Shown here: positions 1-8,299 of the stretch, in pieces
Position numbering within the stretch: the first letter of the stretch is position 1
Layout of the letters: every line of letters starts with the position of its first letter
Source of the DNA: DASZQY01 sp963843565
GTDB taxonomy: Bacteria; Pseudomonadota; Alphaproteobacteria; Rhizobiales; Kaistiaceae
NCBI GenBank assembly: GCA_963843565.1
Contig: CAWJKY010000001.1
Location: 124,001-188,000 of the forward strand
DNA: 64,000 nucleotides
Reading direction: 5' to 3'
The notes under the pieces: model-generated
Database searches by the model: none
The model's input: only the letters and a program-made list of their open reading frames with translations
Told to the model about the DNA's origin: nothing
Position numbers and translations under genes: made by a program

Positions 1-107
1 TCAAGGCGGCCGAACCTGTTGTACGGAGAAACGGAGACCGAACGTGCGGCGCCAACGATGATCTCTCTGAGAACGAGCCCCTGCGAGGCCTGGAAGCTAT
101 CCAACAT
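1..107 (-). CDS. Partial ORF running off the left edge, overlapping the Z1 gene end
   Basis: An ATG at 107 lies inside the last codons of the upstream Z1 gene, so the two frames share 11 bases. The frame then stays open for 35 codons to the window edge. The visible residues begin MLDSFQASQGLVLREIIVG and include a SVSVSPY segment. A run of Ala/Ser followed by hydrophobic residues and PY is loosely like the first strand of phospholipase D-type nucleases, but this is only an impression. Overlap of this sort suggests translational coupling, making it the next gene of the same operon. The partner gene of Z1 proteins is often a nuclease, but too little is visible to assign a family. Confidence 0.4.
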   Translation of the reverse strand, partial: MLDSFQASQGLVLREIIVGAARSVSVSPYNRFGRL

Positions 108-1935
108 TCTTGAGGTTCTTCAGGAACGCGATGTTGCCAACGAACGAGTAGACGACGCGCGCCTTTCCCTGGTTGTTGAAGAATGTCAGCAGATGGTGGA
201 CAGCTTCCGGAAACTTCGCCTTCTGCGATTTGCCCACCAGCCCCCTCTTGCGCTCTATCTTGGTATGGTCGGCGTCTTTGTACGTCTCGATCGTCGCCGG
301 CACGTGAATCCCAATCGACCGGTCTCCGAGAGGCATGGTATGAGAAATGTATTGCAGCAGGTATTCCGGCAGAGCGTCGGTTCCGATGCGCGTCCGCAGC
401 TGCTGGAGCACCTCAAGCGGAGGCAGGTTCTGAGCGACTAGCTCAGCGATGCTTTCGTCATACGCAAATAGCGGAAACGACATCTCGCCTCGGTCAAAGG
501 ACACGTTCGCGCGATCAATGCTCGAAGTCGCCACAGTCGATATGCGGCTATCTGCAAGCCACACAGGTGATCCCAGACCAGCTCGTATCGCTTCCAATGC
601 GAGCTTGTGAAAAACAAAGCAGCGGTGCCAGTCGAGATACAAGCCGCGCGGGATCGATAGCTCGAAATGACGGAGGTACGGCTTTCTCGAACCGAACATT
701 CGAGCTCGCTGGATGTATGTATCTTGCTGAATCTTGTGACGCGCATCTCGGGAAAAATACATCGACAGCAGGTTGTCGAACGTCACACCCCGCGAGACGA
801 TATTCCCGCCGACGACCACCGTGAACAGAGCGGATGGCGAGGTGGCCGACTTGAAGTCAACGTTCTTGTCTCGCTCGCTGTTCATTACGATCACGTTGTA
901 CTTCGATCGGTTCTTGATGACGTAGTCGATGATCTCGTTCGCGTTGTCCACGCCGAAAAGTCTCTCAGCCTGGAGCTTCAGTGCCTCCGCGTACCTTGGA
1001 AACTTGTGAGAGCCGGTGTCGGATAGTGACTGGAAGACGTCGTCTACCGGCTCCTTGTCGCGCTTGTGATCAACCTTCTTTCCGCTTGTATGAACCAGCA
1101 TAGAGTAGTTCTCGGCGGTGGGGCTATTTAGGTTGATGAACGCGACTGTTGCCATAAATCTAAAGAGCGCCTCGCGGATGAACCGCTGGCTGTCCCCTTG
1201 GTCGGGGAGGGGCTCAAGCCGGAATCTGAATGGTGGGTCGATTGGAAAGAACTCGTTCTGCCCCGTGTATTCCGCGTGCGGCGGGAAGTCGACCCATCGC
1301 TCATTGTTGTTATCGAAGGTGTTGTTCAGGTCGAGACGTGCCGGCGTCGCCGTGACGCCGATATAGATACCCGTCGGACCTTTCAGGTCACCGATTAGGT
1401 CATTGATCCGGGTAATCTCGCCCTTGTTGATCTTGGAGTTCGGGGTGGCAAAATCGGCTTCGTCGTCGATGACAACTAGGTTCTTAACGGGTTGGGTCTT
1501 CTGGGCCAGCTTGTCCAGGTCCTTGCCGTTCTTCTTGCAGAAGATGACGTGCTGACCCTTGGTGAGGTCCACGCTTGGATCCATGAAGTCGGCGAAGTTC
1601 TTCGCGGCTGGCGCGAGGCCGGAACGTTGAAAGCGTTCGAGGTTCTGCTGGAGAAGTTGAACACTGTCGTTGAGCAAATGAACGATGACGTCGTACCCGT
1701 TGTCGAGCAACTTCGCAGTGAGGCATATCATCATTTCCGTCTTGCCGCTCTGAGGCTCGCCGTAGATGACGAATGAACGGGCGTCACCAGATAAGACGTT
1801 CAGGCTTGCTTTCGTAACCGCCTGTTCGATGCAGTTTGTCTGCTGGTTGGCCTGTGCCAGACGGTTCAATTGCTGCTCGTAGCGATCGTTCGCTGCAGCG
1901 ATGGCCCGGAGCCGATTCAGCTCTGTTTGATCCAA
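97..1935 (-). CDS. Z1-domain superfamily II ATPase (putative defence protein)
   Basis: Predicted 612-residue ATPase of the Z1 family, a helicase-like family found in restriction and phage-defence operons, often with MutL/MORC-type ATPases, nucleases or methylases. Visible motifs are a Walker A GEPQSGKT (about 59-66), Walker B VVIDDEAD (about 154-161), GVTATPAR (about 193-200), the C-terminal segment VVGGNIVSRGVTFDNL (about 374-389) and the arginine-finger-like QQDTYIQRARMFGSR (about 403-417). The start is taken as TTG at 1935 because GGAGG sits 5 bases upstream and homology begins there. The frame stays open to 2250, but that extension overlaps the divergent gene and looks non-coding. No nuclease domain is visible, so any cleavage would come from a partner. 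The substrate is unknown. Confidence 0.85.
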   Translation of the reverse strand: MDQTELNRLRAIAAANDRYEQQLNRLAQANQQTNCIEQAVTKASLNVLSGDARSFVIYGEPQSGKTEMMICLTAKLLDNGYDVIVHLLNDSVQLLQQNLERFQRSGLAPAAKNFADFMDPSVDLTKGQHVIFCKKNGKDLDKLAQKTQPVKNLVVIDDEADFATPNSKINKGEITRINDLIGDLKGPTGIYIGVTATPARLDLNNTFDNNNERWVDFPPHAEYTGQNEFFPIDPPFRFRLEPLPDQGDSQRFIREALFRFMATVAFINLNSPTAENYSMLVHTSGKKVDHKRDKEPVDDVFQSLSDTGSHKFPRYAEALKLQAERLFGVDNANEIIDYVIKNRSKYNVIVMNSERDKNVDFKSATSPSALFTVVVGGNIVSRGVTFDNLLSMYFSRDARHKIQQDTYIQRARMFGSRKPYLRHFELSIPRGLYLDWHRCFVFHKLALEAIRAGLGSPVWLADSRISTVATSSIDRANVSFDRGEMSFPLFAYDESIAELVAQNLPPLEVLQQLRTRIGTDALPEYLLQYISHTMPLGDRSIGIHVPATIETYKDADHTKIERKRGLVGKSQKAKFPEAVHHLLTFFNNQGKARVVYSFVGNIAFLKNLKNVG

Positions 1936-2134
1936 TGATACCTCCGAACATTTGCAGTCATGGAAGCGGACGAATCGGTCGAACGAATCACCCGCTGATC
2001 CCCCGCTCACCCTCCGAAAGCGGCCTCTCCCGAGGCTCTGGTCGAATTGGTGGTCACTGGAACTGGGTGTCCGCCAACGCGGGGTGACAAATGGGTGCCG
2101 TGCGGCATTAGTACAATTGTAAGCTGCGGAGCCG

Positions 2135-4246
2135 ATGAGTGATAGCTTTAGTTGGCACGGCAAGGCGGCTCTCACTGTGGAAGCTCCGCTCGACTGGAAT
2201 GCACAACCCACTCGTCCGGAGCTGAGAAAGTTGGCTTCGGAGGCGATCAAGCGTGCCTGGAACTACCGAAAGCACTTCGCGCCGGAGGAATACGCCAGCC
2301 TTAGCCCGGAGGAACGCCGGAGTTTTGCGAACGCAGCTGGCATGCTGTTTTTGTCAGTAGCGGCGGTGGCCGAGGACGATCCGTATCGTCGTCTAACGAT
2401 AGACCCGGCCACAGCACCTGAGGGATATGAGAAAGCCGTCGAAATCCTTTCAGCTCGCGGGTTGGGATTCGTGGATTCGATCCACGCACGATTCGACCGA
2501 GAGTCCGAGCTTGAGTTGTATGCGGTTTGCGCAGGTCCGCTTCTCAGAAGGTGGATCGAAGAGAAGAAGGGCCAACCGGGATCGCCGGATACGGAGAAGC
2601 AAGATGGATCGAAAAAGGAGATAGAGAGGCACGCTGTCGCGGACGCCGATTCCCAAGAGCGACTCGGTGAAGCGGAGAACGTTTCGGCTGCCGCAGTACA
2701 AGGCAAGCATTCGCCACCGGCGGACGATCCGAGATACTCCGAGCGGATGAATTTGAACCTTGAGTTATCGAGCGAGTTTGCCGGAGTGATCGGGGAGTTG
2801 GTCGAGGAGGTTCATCGATCAGCCAAGCTGAAACGAGTTCGCACGGATACCAAGGATGTAACAACGAAGGCCCTGAGGGTGGTCCTCGGCAATCTCCTGC
2901 GCTGCTATCAGCGCGATCCTCAGCTCTACGTGGCACTGTCGCTGGACGCAGGTGGATACCCGCCGGGGCCGTTCAACCCAAGTGGAATCAGCTACCGCGG
3001 AGTCGCACGCGTGGTTGGTTACCTAGCGAGTAGGCAGCAAGGGTACGTCAACAAATGGAGGGGGCAGCACTACCCGAATGTCGGCTACGTGACCAGAATT
3101 CGGGCGACAAAGCGTTTGATTGATCGACTGGCCACCGGCCTACCGGACAAGTCGAAAGACGCCCTGCGCGCCGACCAGTATCTGAATACTTCGCAAGCTC
3201 TTTTCTCGGTTCGGGCGCTGCCAGTGATCCGGCTGAAGGACGAGAAGAAGAAGCTCAAAGAGGATTGGGAGCCAAACGAAGAAACCGAGGGAATGCGGGA
3301 TCGACTTGAGCGCTACAACCGATACCTTTCGATCCATTGGATTGACCTTCTCGTGTCCGACGATGACTTCCAGGCGTTGATGGCAGGAGAGTACGACGAC
3401 GAGGACGAAGACGAGTTGGCGGAAGATCCGTCCAATGAGAATGAGAACCGGAGCGCTCCGGATCTGATCCTCCAGCGGTCTCTCTACCGTGTTTTCAACA
3501 ACGGCAAGTTCGACAACGGTGGCCGTTTCTATGGAGGTTGGTGGCAGCGGATACCGAGCCAGTTTCGACGGACAGTAACCATCAACTGGATACCGGTCGT
3601 CGAGCTGGACTTTTCCAACATGCAGCCGGCGATGCTTTATGCGAGAGAGGGGTTGACCCTGGACCGTGACGCCTACGCGATCGAAGGGGTCGACGAGCAG
3701 CACCGGAAGCTCATCAAGAAGACCCTGTTCAAGCTCATCAACGCGACGGGGCGGATCGCGCGACCAAGCAAAGACAAGCTGCCGAAGGGATGGAGCTGGC
3801 AGCAGCTGCTAGACGCGGTGGCAGCCGTACACAAACCAATCGAGAAGTACTTCCACTCGGGCATAGGCATCGAGCTTCAGCGCATAGATTCGGACATTGC
3901 CGACTATGTGATGACCATGATGATGAACCGCGACAAGCTCGTACTGCCGGTGCATGACAGCTTCTTGGTTCAGAGCGGGCTTCAGGAGCAACTGAAAGAG
4001 GTAATGGCCGAGGCCTACGCCAAGAAGCTCAAGGGCGAGATCGGCATCAAGTCGGAACTGTCATTCTTCGAGGTCGAGGGCGTGACGTCGCGGGAGCGGG
4101 AGATGATCGACGCTGGCGTCTACGGACTGGGGGATGCGCTTGATCGGTTCGAACGCCAGGCCCAGTTCGCAGGCTACAGGAGTAGGAAGCAGGACTTCCT
4201 GGGACGACAAACGGAGACTTGGAGGTGGCGCTTTTACACGAGCTGA
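2135..4246 (+). CDS. Family A polymerase-like protein of unknown role
   Basis: A 703-residue protein, divergent from the Z1 gene, with a C-terminal half that carries the landmarks of family A nucleotidyltransferases (Pol I / T7 RNA polymerase). These are GGRFYGGWWQ..IP at 462-474 (compare the GR...LQNIP segment), motif A VELDFSNMQP with Asp492, an O-helix-like R524-x3-K528-x3-F532-x3-N536, and motif C LPVHDSFLV with Asp608. Both metal-binding aspartates are present. Phe532 corresponds to the Pol I Phe, and the usual Tyr four residues later is Asn. No 3'-5' or 5' exonuclease is seen. Residues 150-200 are charged and probably disordered, and there is an acidic stretch near 415-435. GGAG lies 5 bases before the ATG, and a TACAAT hexamer lies at 2112. 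The N-terminal 450 residues are unrecognised. It may be a DNA or RNA polymerase or a primer-independent transferase; activity is inferred only. Confidence 0.7.
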   Translation: MSDSFSWHGKAALTVEAPLDWNAQPTRPELRKLASEAIKRAWNYRKHFAPEEYASLSPEERRSFANAAGMLFLSVAAVAEDDPYRRLTIDPATAPEGYEKAVEILSARGLGFVDSIHARFDRESELELYAVCAGPLLRRWIEEKKGQPGSPDTEKQDGSKKEIERHAVADADSQERLGEAENVSAAAVQGKHSPPADDPRYSERMNLNLELSSEFAGVIGELVEEVHRSAKLKRVRTDTKDVTTKALRVVLGNLLRCYQRDPQLYVALSLDAGGYPPGPFNPSGISYRGVARVVGYLASRQQGYVNKWRGQHYPNVGYVTRIRATKRLIDRLATGLPDKSKDALRADQYLNTSQALFSVRALPVIRLKDEKKKLKEDWEPNEETEGMRDRLERYNRYLSIHWIDLLVSDDDFQALMAGEYDDEDEDELAEDPSNENENRSAPDLILQRSLYRVFNNGKFDNGGRFYGGWWQRIPSQFRRTVTINWIPVVELDFSNMQPAMLYAREGLTLDRDAYAIEGVDEQHRKLIKKTLFKLINATGRIARPSKDKLPKGWSWQQLLDAVAAVHKPIEKYFHSGIGIELQRIDSDIADYVMTMMMNRDKLVLPVHDSFLVQSGLQEQLKEVMAEAYAKKLKGEIGIKSELSFFEVEGVTSREREMIDAGVYGLGDALDRFERQAQFAGYRSRKQDFLGRQTETWRWRFYTS

Positions 4247-5040
4247 GGTGAGCAGACAGTCATTGTTGATCGAGATCGACATAGAGAAAGAGTAAGCAGT
4301 TTGTAGCTACGGGACATTGTTCACTGTCTTGTTTGGTCTATCTAGCCACTACCGCTACTATTTATAGCGATGGATAGCTGTTCAACTGTCCTTTAAGGTT
4401 CCTTTCCATTACTCATAACGCTTCGTGGTTACGTCTCTATTTCAGATTTCGCTTCCCTTGGTGTCTTGCCGGAGCATTCCTGTCTCCAATACTGTCGATT
4501 GGCACAACAACACTCTGGATGCATGCTAGACACCCTCTGTGAGCCACAGGGAGCCCCTTACACGGCGATTTGGTCGTTTGCGGTGGTGAAGGGCCCGGAA
4601 CGGCTGATGCCTGCCACTGGAGTCCCTTGAGTCCCAGGGGGGCTACGAGCACCTTTGGACCGTCGATGGTATCGGAGCCGCATGCGACCTGGGCTCGATT
4701 GCCCCGGGCGTGTAGCAGAACGACAAACGACAAAACACTTGGAATGGCTGTTTTCCGGGGTCGGGCCCCTTCTGCATCGAAGGCCGCCCAATGCGGAACC
4801 CATAGTCGAACCCACGTCCGAACCCACGTCCGGCCGAACCTGGAACCCATCTCTGGTCGTGCCCAGAAGGCAATGCACTCCGCAGGGCCCTTTTGAGAGC
4901 TTCGATTTTCTGCCCCGTAAACACAGGGCGTAATTCAGAGCGGAGCGAAGGCCCCCCACCCCCCTTGGTACCCCCTGGCACCCGGTCGTCTGCAGCGGTC
5001 GCGGCCACACTCCTGCCACACGCTCACTCCGAAAACCCCT
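4247..5040. other. Gene-free stretch at the island edge
   Basis: About 0.8 kb with no convincing coding frame; overlapping frames in all directions are short and lack family resemblance. The first 200 bases are markedly more AT-rich than the surroundings. A possible two-part hairpin lies at 4338-4377 (CTATC with GATAG outside, CGCTA with TAGCG inside) and could end transcription of the polymerase-like gene. At 4807-4830 the 12-mer CGAACCCACGTC is repeated exactly twice in tandem, with further GAACCC/GAACCT words on either side. The function is unknown. Confidence 0.6.
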
Positions 5041-5052
5041 GAAAAGTGGTCA

Positions 5053-5196
5053 AGTTGCGTAGCTCAGAGAAAGATCGTAAGATGCGTAAGCATCTGAAAT
5101 CCAACGATCTTTCGTCCACGAGCCGAAGGCGAGTTTCGGTAGAGCACTGCGTCGACATCGCAGGGGTCACAGGTTCAATCCCTGTCGCGCCCACCA
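5053..5196 (+). tRNA. Degenerate tRNA-Val(GAC)-like sequence interrupted in the D-loop
   Basis: The 3' part reads as a tRNA: D-arm end CGGTAGAGC, anticodon stem CTGCG/CGCAG with loop TCGACAT (anticodon GAC), T-arm ACAGG/CCTGT around TTCAATC, acceptor CGCGCCC and ACCA ending at 5196. The 5' part (AGTTGCG, then TAGCTCAG) lies 69 bases further upstream than normal. The acceptor pairs at only five of seven positions, and loop position 33 is C instead of the near-universal T. It therefore looks like a pseudo-tRNA or an attachment-site remnant rather than a working gene. An intact copy would be expected beyond the left edge if an element integrated here. Anticodon assignment is solid; function is doubtful. 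Confidence 0.5.
5068..5136 (+). repeat. Hairpin-rich insertion inside the tRNA-like sequence
   Basis: This segment separates the two halves of the tRNA D-arm. AAAGATCGT at 5070-5078 pairs perfectly with ACGATCTTT at 5104-5112. Inside that, GATGC (5081-5085) pairs with GCATC (5090-5094) around GTAA. A further CCGAA/TTCGG pair spans its right end. It may be the core recombination region of an integrated element or an inserted structured sequence. No ORF fits in it. Confidence 0.45.
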
Positions 5197-5240
5197 TTTC
5201 TGGCCTTCATTTCCGAAAGACGAAGACCGGCTGCATGACA

Positions 5241-5266
5241 GAGCCCCGGATTTCACCCCGGGGCTC
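5241..5266. terminator. GC-rich hairpin after the secreted-protein gene
   Basis: GAGCCCCGG pairs with CCGGGGCTC around an 8-base loop. It lies about 60 bases past the stop of the leftward gene at 5329-6111 and may act as its terminator, although no T-run follows on the minus strand. Confidence 0.4.
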
Positions 5267-5328
5267 CGGTCATGGCGGCAGGGAAATCCGGTTGCGGGGC
5301 CCTCGACCTGCCCCGACCGGTGCCAGAG

Positions 5329-6111
5329 TTACCTTACGTGTCGTTCCCTCACGCCGTCCGGCTCGAAGTCGTAGATCGAGTTGTTGAGCCGCAGTCCGTC
5401 GACCGCACCTGCCCATGCATGATCACGGCCCTTGCCGACGGCAATCGACAGGATGATTGGGGTCGCGACGGCGTTCTGAGACAGAGCAAGCATCGCGTCT
5501 GCGAAGGTGCAGGTCAGTGCCTGGCCGCAGCCGGTTGTGGCGGCGACGGATCCATTGGTGAAATACCAGTTCCCCGTCGTGGTCGCGTCGATGTAGTCGC
5601 TCCATTGATCGGTAACCGGCGCTTCGTCGGGCACCCAAACCATCGACGTATAGGTCTTGCCCGCGACGTTGGGGTCGATTTCGATCTGGATGTTGGGCAT
5701 GTTGCGGGTGCCGGCGGCCGCGTCTTCGCCGGTCTGGAACACGTAGAACCCGACCGCGGTCAACGCGGCTACCGGAATGCCGGCGAAGTCGACCTCATTT
5801 CCGAAGTCTGCCTTCTCCTGTGGAGTTCCACCGCTCAACGCGTTGTCGCTGACTTCGATTCCGAGGCTGCCGCGTCCGAAAGGCGGCTCGGACCCGGGGA
5901 CATAAGGTCCGTAACGAAGCTCGGCTATCGGCGAGCCGATCGTGTTGCGGAGAATGGCGCCCCAATGCTCGGGGCTCGCACCCTGGAAGGGGTCACCTGG
6001 ATGCGGATGCCTGAAGAAGCCATTTGCCATGGCCGGAGCTGCGATGCTCGTCGCAACCACGCCGACAATGAGCGCCGCCTGCCAGCGACGAATCCCGAAT
6101 TGAAAGTTCAT
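5329..6111 (-). CDS. Secreted protein of unknown function
   Basis: A 260-residue protein with an N-terminal signal sequence: basic IRRWQ, a hydrophobic stretch, then an AMA-type cleavage site before NGFFRHPHPGD. The start at 6111 is chosen because a GGGGGAAG ribosome-binding site precedes it and the signal peptide begins there; the longer frame to 6222 adds non-signal sequence. The mature part is rich in Gly, Asp and aromatic residues and ends with GRDHAWAGAVDGLRLN...YDFE, a pattern common in extracellular beta-sandwich proteins. Two cysteines near the C-terminus (TGC, CTF) could form a disulfide. No domain is recognised with confidence. It sits alone between the tRNA-like sequence and the sugar importer and may be accessory. 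Confidence 0.7.
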   Translation of the reverse strand: MNFQFGIRRWQAALIVGVVATSIAAPAMANGFFRHPHPGDPFQGASPEHWGAILRNTIGSPIAELRYGPYVPGSEPPFGRGSLGIEVSDNALSGGTPQEKADFGNEVDFAGIPVAALTAVGFYVFQTGEDAAAGTRNMPNIQIEIDPNVAGKTYTSMVWVPDEAPVTDQWSDYIDATTTGNWYFTNGSVAATTGCGQALTCTFADAMLALSQNAVATPIILSIAVGKGRDHAWAGAVDGLRLNNSIYDFEPDGVRERHVR

Positions 6112-6436
6112 ACTTCCCCCCATGGTTGATCGATGCCGCGCCTTTCCTTTTTGCCTCCGCGGACAGCTTAACATGGCGAGGGGTGTCCACAACCCACAGA
6201 TGTTCTGAGTTGCCGCCGGCATTGGTGCCGATGTCTCTTAACGCGATGCTTCAGATACCCGTTAGAACGCTCTTCGAGAGCTGCAAGGAAGCTCAGCAGC
6301 GGGGGCGTGGTGAGTTCTGCATTAAGGCTCGGGATGTCGGGCGCCTTCCGCCCGGTCGCTGAAAGGCTTCCGGCGCCCCACGAGCCCTCGACGGGACGAG
6401 ACCGACTGTGCCCCGGCTCGCCGCCGAGGCCGAGCC
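6112..6436. other. Intergenic stretch without visible genes
   Basis: About 325 bases between the secreted-protein start and the end of the permease operon. The right edge carries a GC-rich imperfect hairpin (GGCTCG/CGAGCC near 6416-6437) that could end the importer transcript. Nothing else is recognised. Confidence 0.5.
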
Positions 6437-7291
6437 TCAACCCTTCACCGCGCCGCCGGTCAGGCCGGAAACGATGTAGCGCTGCGCCATCAGGAAGAAG
6501 GCGATCGCCGGGATGATCGTCAGGGTGAGATAGGCGAGTATCTTCGGCCATTCGGTGCCGTGCTCGCCCTGGAACTGCATGATGCCGAGCGGCCAGGTGT
6601 AGTCGGCATCGGTGTTCAGCGTGATCAGCGGCAGCAAGAAGTTGTTCCAGCTGGTCACGAAATTGAACACGCCAACGGTCGCGATGATTGGCAGGCAGAG
6701 CGGCAGCGTCACGTACCAGTAGATCTTGACGTAGCCGCAGTTATCCATGCGCGCCGCTTCGATCAGCTCCTTGGGCAACTGTCGGAAGAAATTGTGGAAC
6801 AGGAGGATCGAGAAGCTCAGGCTGAACGAGACCTGCACGATGATGATGCCGAGGTGGCTGTCGAGCAGGTGGAGATATTTCAGGATCACGAAGATCGGCA
6901 GGATGGCGGTGGCTGCCGGAAACAGCAGCCCGAGCAGCATGAAGGCCATCAGCGCCTTCGAGCCCCAGAAGCGGATGTGCGCGAACGCGAACGCCGTCAT
7001 CGACGCCAGCAGCACCGACAGCACCACCGTCGAGACCGAGATGAAGAGCGAGTTCCACAGCGAGCGGAACAGCATCGGGCCGAAGATGATCTGGGTGAAA
7101 TTGGAAAGGTCCCAGGTCGCCGGCAGCCCGAACGGGTTGACCCGCAGTTCGCCGTTGCCTTTGAAGCCGCCGAGCACGGTCGTGTAGAGCGGGATGAAGA
7201 CGAAGGCAGTGATCACGAGGAGCGTGATCCACTGGAAAAGCGAGACCTCCGGCTGGCGGCGGCTCTTGCGACGAGTGGGTTCGGAGGCCAT
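6437..7291 (-). CDS. CUT1 sugar ABC transporter permease (MalG type)
   Basis: A 284-residue inner-membrane permease with about six transmembrane segments and the binding-protein-dependent transport signature EAARMDNCGYVKIYWYVTLPLCLP (EAA loop, about residues 190-213), which contacts the ATPase. It is last in the order SBP, permease, permease. Its ATG shares one base with the stop of the upstream permease (TGATG at 7289-7293), so the two are translationally coupled. The larger frame to 7576 runs antisense to nothing useful and overlaps the upstream gene, so it is not used. The substrate is probably a mono- or oligosaccharide or a sugar alcohol; the sequence does not say which. Confidence 0.9.
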   Translation of the reverse strand: MASEPTRRKSRRQPEVSLFQWITLLVITAFVFIPLYTTVLGGFKGNGELRVNPFGLPATWDLSNFTQIIFGPMLFRSLWNSLFISVSTVVLSVLLASMTAFAFAHIRFWGSKALMAFMLLGLLFPAATAILPIFVILKYLHLLDSHLGIIIVQVSFSLSFSILLFHNFFRQLPKELIEAARMDNCGYVKIYWYVTLPLCLPIIATVGVFNFVTSWNNFLLPLITLNTDADYTWPLGIMQFQGEHGTEWPKILAYLTLTIIPAIAFFLMAQRYIVSGLTGGAVKG

Positions 7292-8220
7292 CAGGTTTGC
7301 TCCGCCTTGAACAGAATGCGCCGGTAGGCGAGCGCCACGGCCACGCACGCGAAGAACAGCATCACGCTCACCGCGCCCCCGAAGCCGAGCCTGGTCCTCA
7401 GAATTCCGAAGGCATAGAGGAAGCTGACGATGGTGTGGCTGGTGTTGTTCGGGCCGCCATTGGTCAGCGGAATGATCATGTCGAAAAGCTGCAGCGCGCC
7501 GGTGACGGCGAAGAAGAGACTGACGACGATCGACGGCCAGATCATCGGCAGCTTGATGTGCCTGACGATCTTCCACTTCTTGACGCCGTCGAGGCGCGCC
7601 GCTTCGATGACTTCCTTGGGGATGGATTGCAGCCCGGCGATGTAGATCATCATGTGGAAGCCGAAATACTTCCAGACCACGACCAGCATGATCGCCGGAA
7701 TCACCCAGAAGGTATTGGCGAGCACGAACGGCATCTGGACGCCGGTGGCGTCGCCGATCAGCGGCACCAGCCCATAGTTGCCGTCATAGACGAATTTCCA
7801 GATCAGGGCGGCCGCGACTTCGGCAAGCATGTAGGGCAAGAAGAACAGCAGGCGGATGATGTTGGTCGAGGTCCGGCTTTCGCTGAGGGCGAGGGCCGCC
7901 CACATGGCCAGCGGCAGCTGGATGGCGAGCGACACGGCGATGACGATCAGCGTGTTGCGGATCGAGTTGCCGAAATAGCGATTGAACAGAACGTCGTGAT
8001 AATTCTTCAGGCCGACGAAATCGGTCAGCGGCCCATAGCCGTTCCAGTGGAAGAATGAAAACGTTCCGGCGCCGAGCATCGGCAGCACCACGAACGCGAC
8101 GAACAGGATCAGGGAAGGCGGAACGAACAGCAGGAGCGGTACGAGGCTCTTGCGATCCATGTAGCGAGGTCGCGACCTGGCGCGCCTCGTGGTCGGAGCG
8201 CTGGCAGCAAGGCTGACCAT
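7291..8220 (-). CDS. CUT1 sugar ABC transporter permease (MalF type)
   Basis: A 309-residue inner-membrane permease with a short basic N-terminal tail, about six transmembrane helices and an EAA loop (EVIEAARLDGVKKWKIVRHIKLP). The start at 8220 is supported by AAGGAGGGAGGT 9 bases upstream; a second ATG at 8160 is possible. It pairs with the MalG-type permease below it, to which it is coupled by a one-base overlap, to form the transmembrane channel of a carbohydrate importer. A perfect stem-loop separates it from the upstream binding-protein gene and probably lowers its expression relative to that gene. Confidence 0.9.
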   Translation of the reverse strand: MVSLAASAPTTRRARSRPRYMDRKSLVPLLLFVPPSLILFVAFVVLPMLGAGTFSFFHWNGYGPLTDFVGLKNYHDVLFNRYFGNSIRNTLIVIAVSLAIQLPLAMWAALALSESRTSTNIIRLLFFLPYMLAEVAAALIWKFVYDGNYGLVPLIGDATGVQMPFVLANTFWVIPAIMLVVVWKYFGFHMMIYIAGLQSIPKEVIEAARLDGVKKWKIVRHIKLPMIWPSIVVSLFFAVTGALQLFDMIIPLTNGGPNNTSHTIVSFLYAFGILRTRLGFGGAVSVMLFFACVAVALAYRRILFKAEQT

Positions 8221-8253
8221 CGGCGCCGGACCTCCCTCCTTGCTCGTTCAAGG

Positions 8254-8283
8254 ACCGGCGGGCGGTGTGGGCCGCCCGCCGGT
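8254..8283 (-). terminator. Perfect stem-loop between SBP and permease genes
   Basis: ACCGGCGGGCGG pairs with CCGCCCGCCGGT over 12 bp around a 6-base loop. No T-run follows in the direction of transcription. It is therefore more likely an mRNA-stabilising or attenuating structure than a full terminator, as in other importers where the binding protein must outnumber the membrane parts. Confidence 0.7.
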
Positions 8284-8299
8284 GATACGCGAGACCAGC

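Noticed and set aside
4807..4830. Plasmid-type iterons or CRISPR repeats
   Set aside because: Only two tandem copies of a 12-mer without spacers; no rep gene, cas gene or further units.
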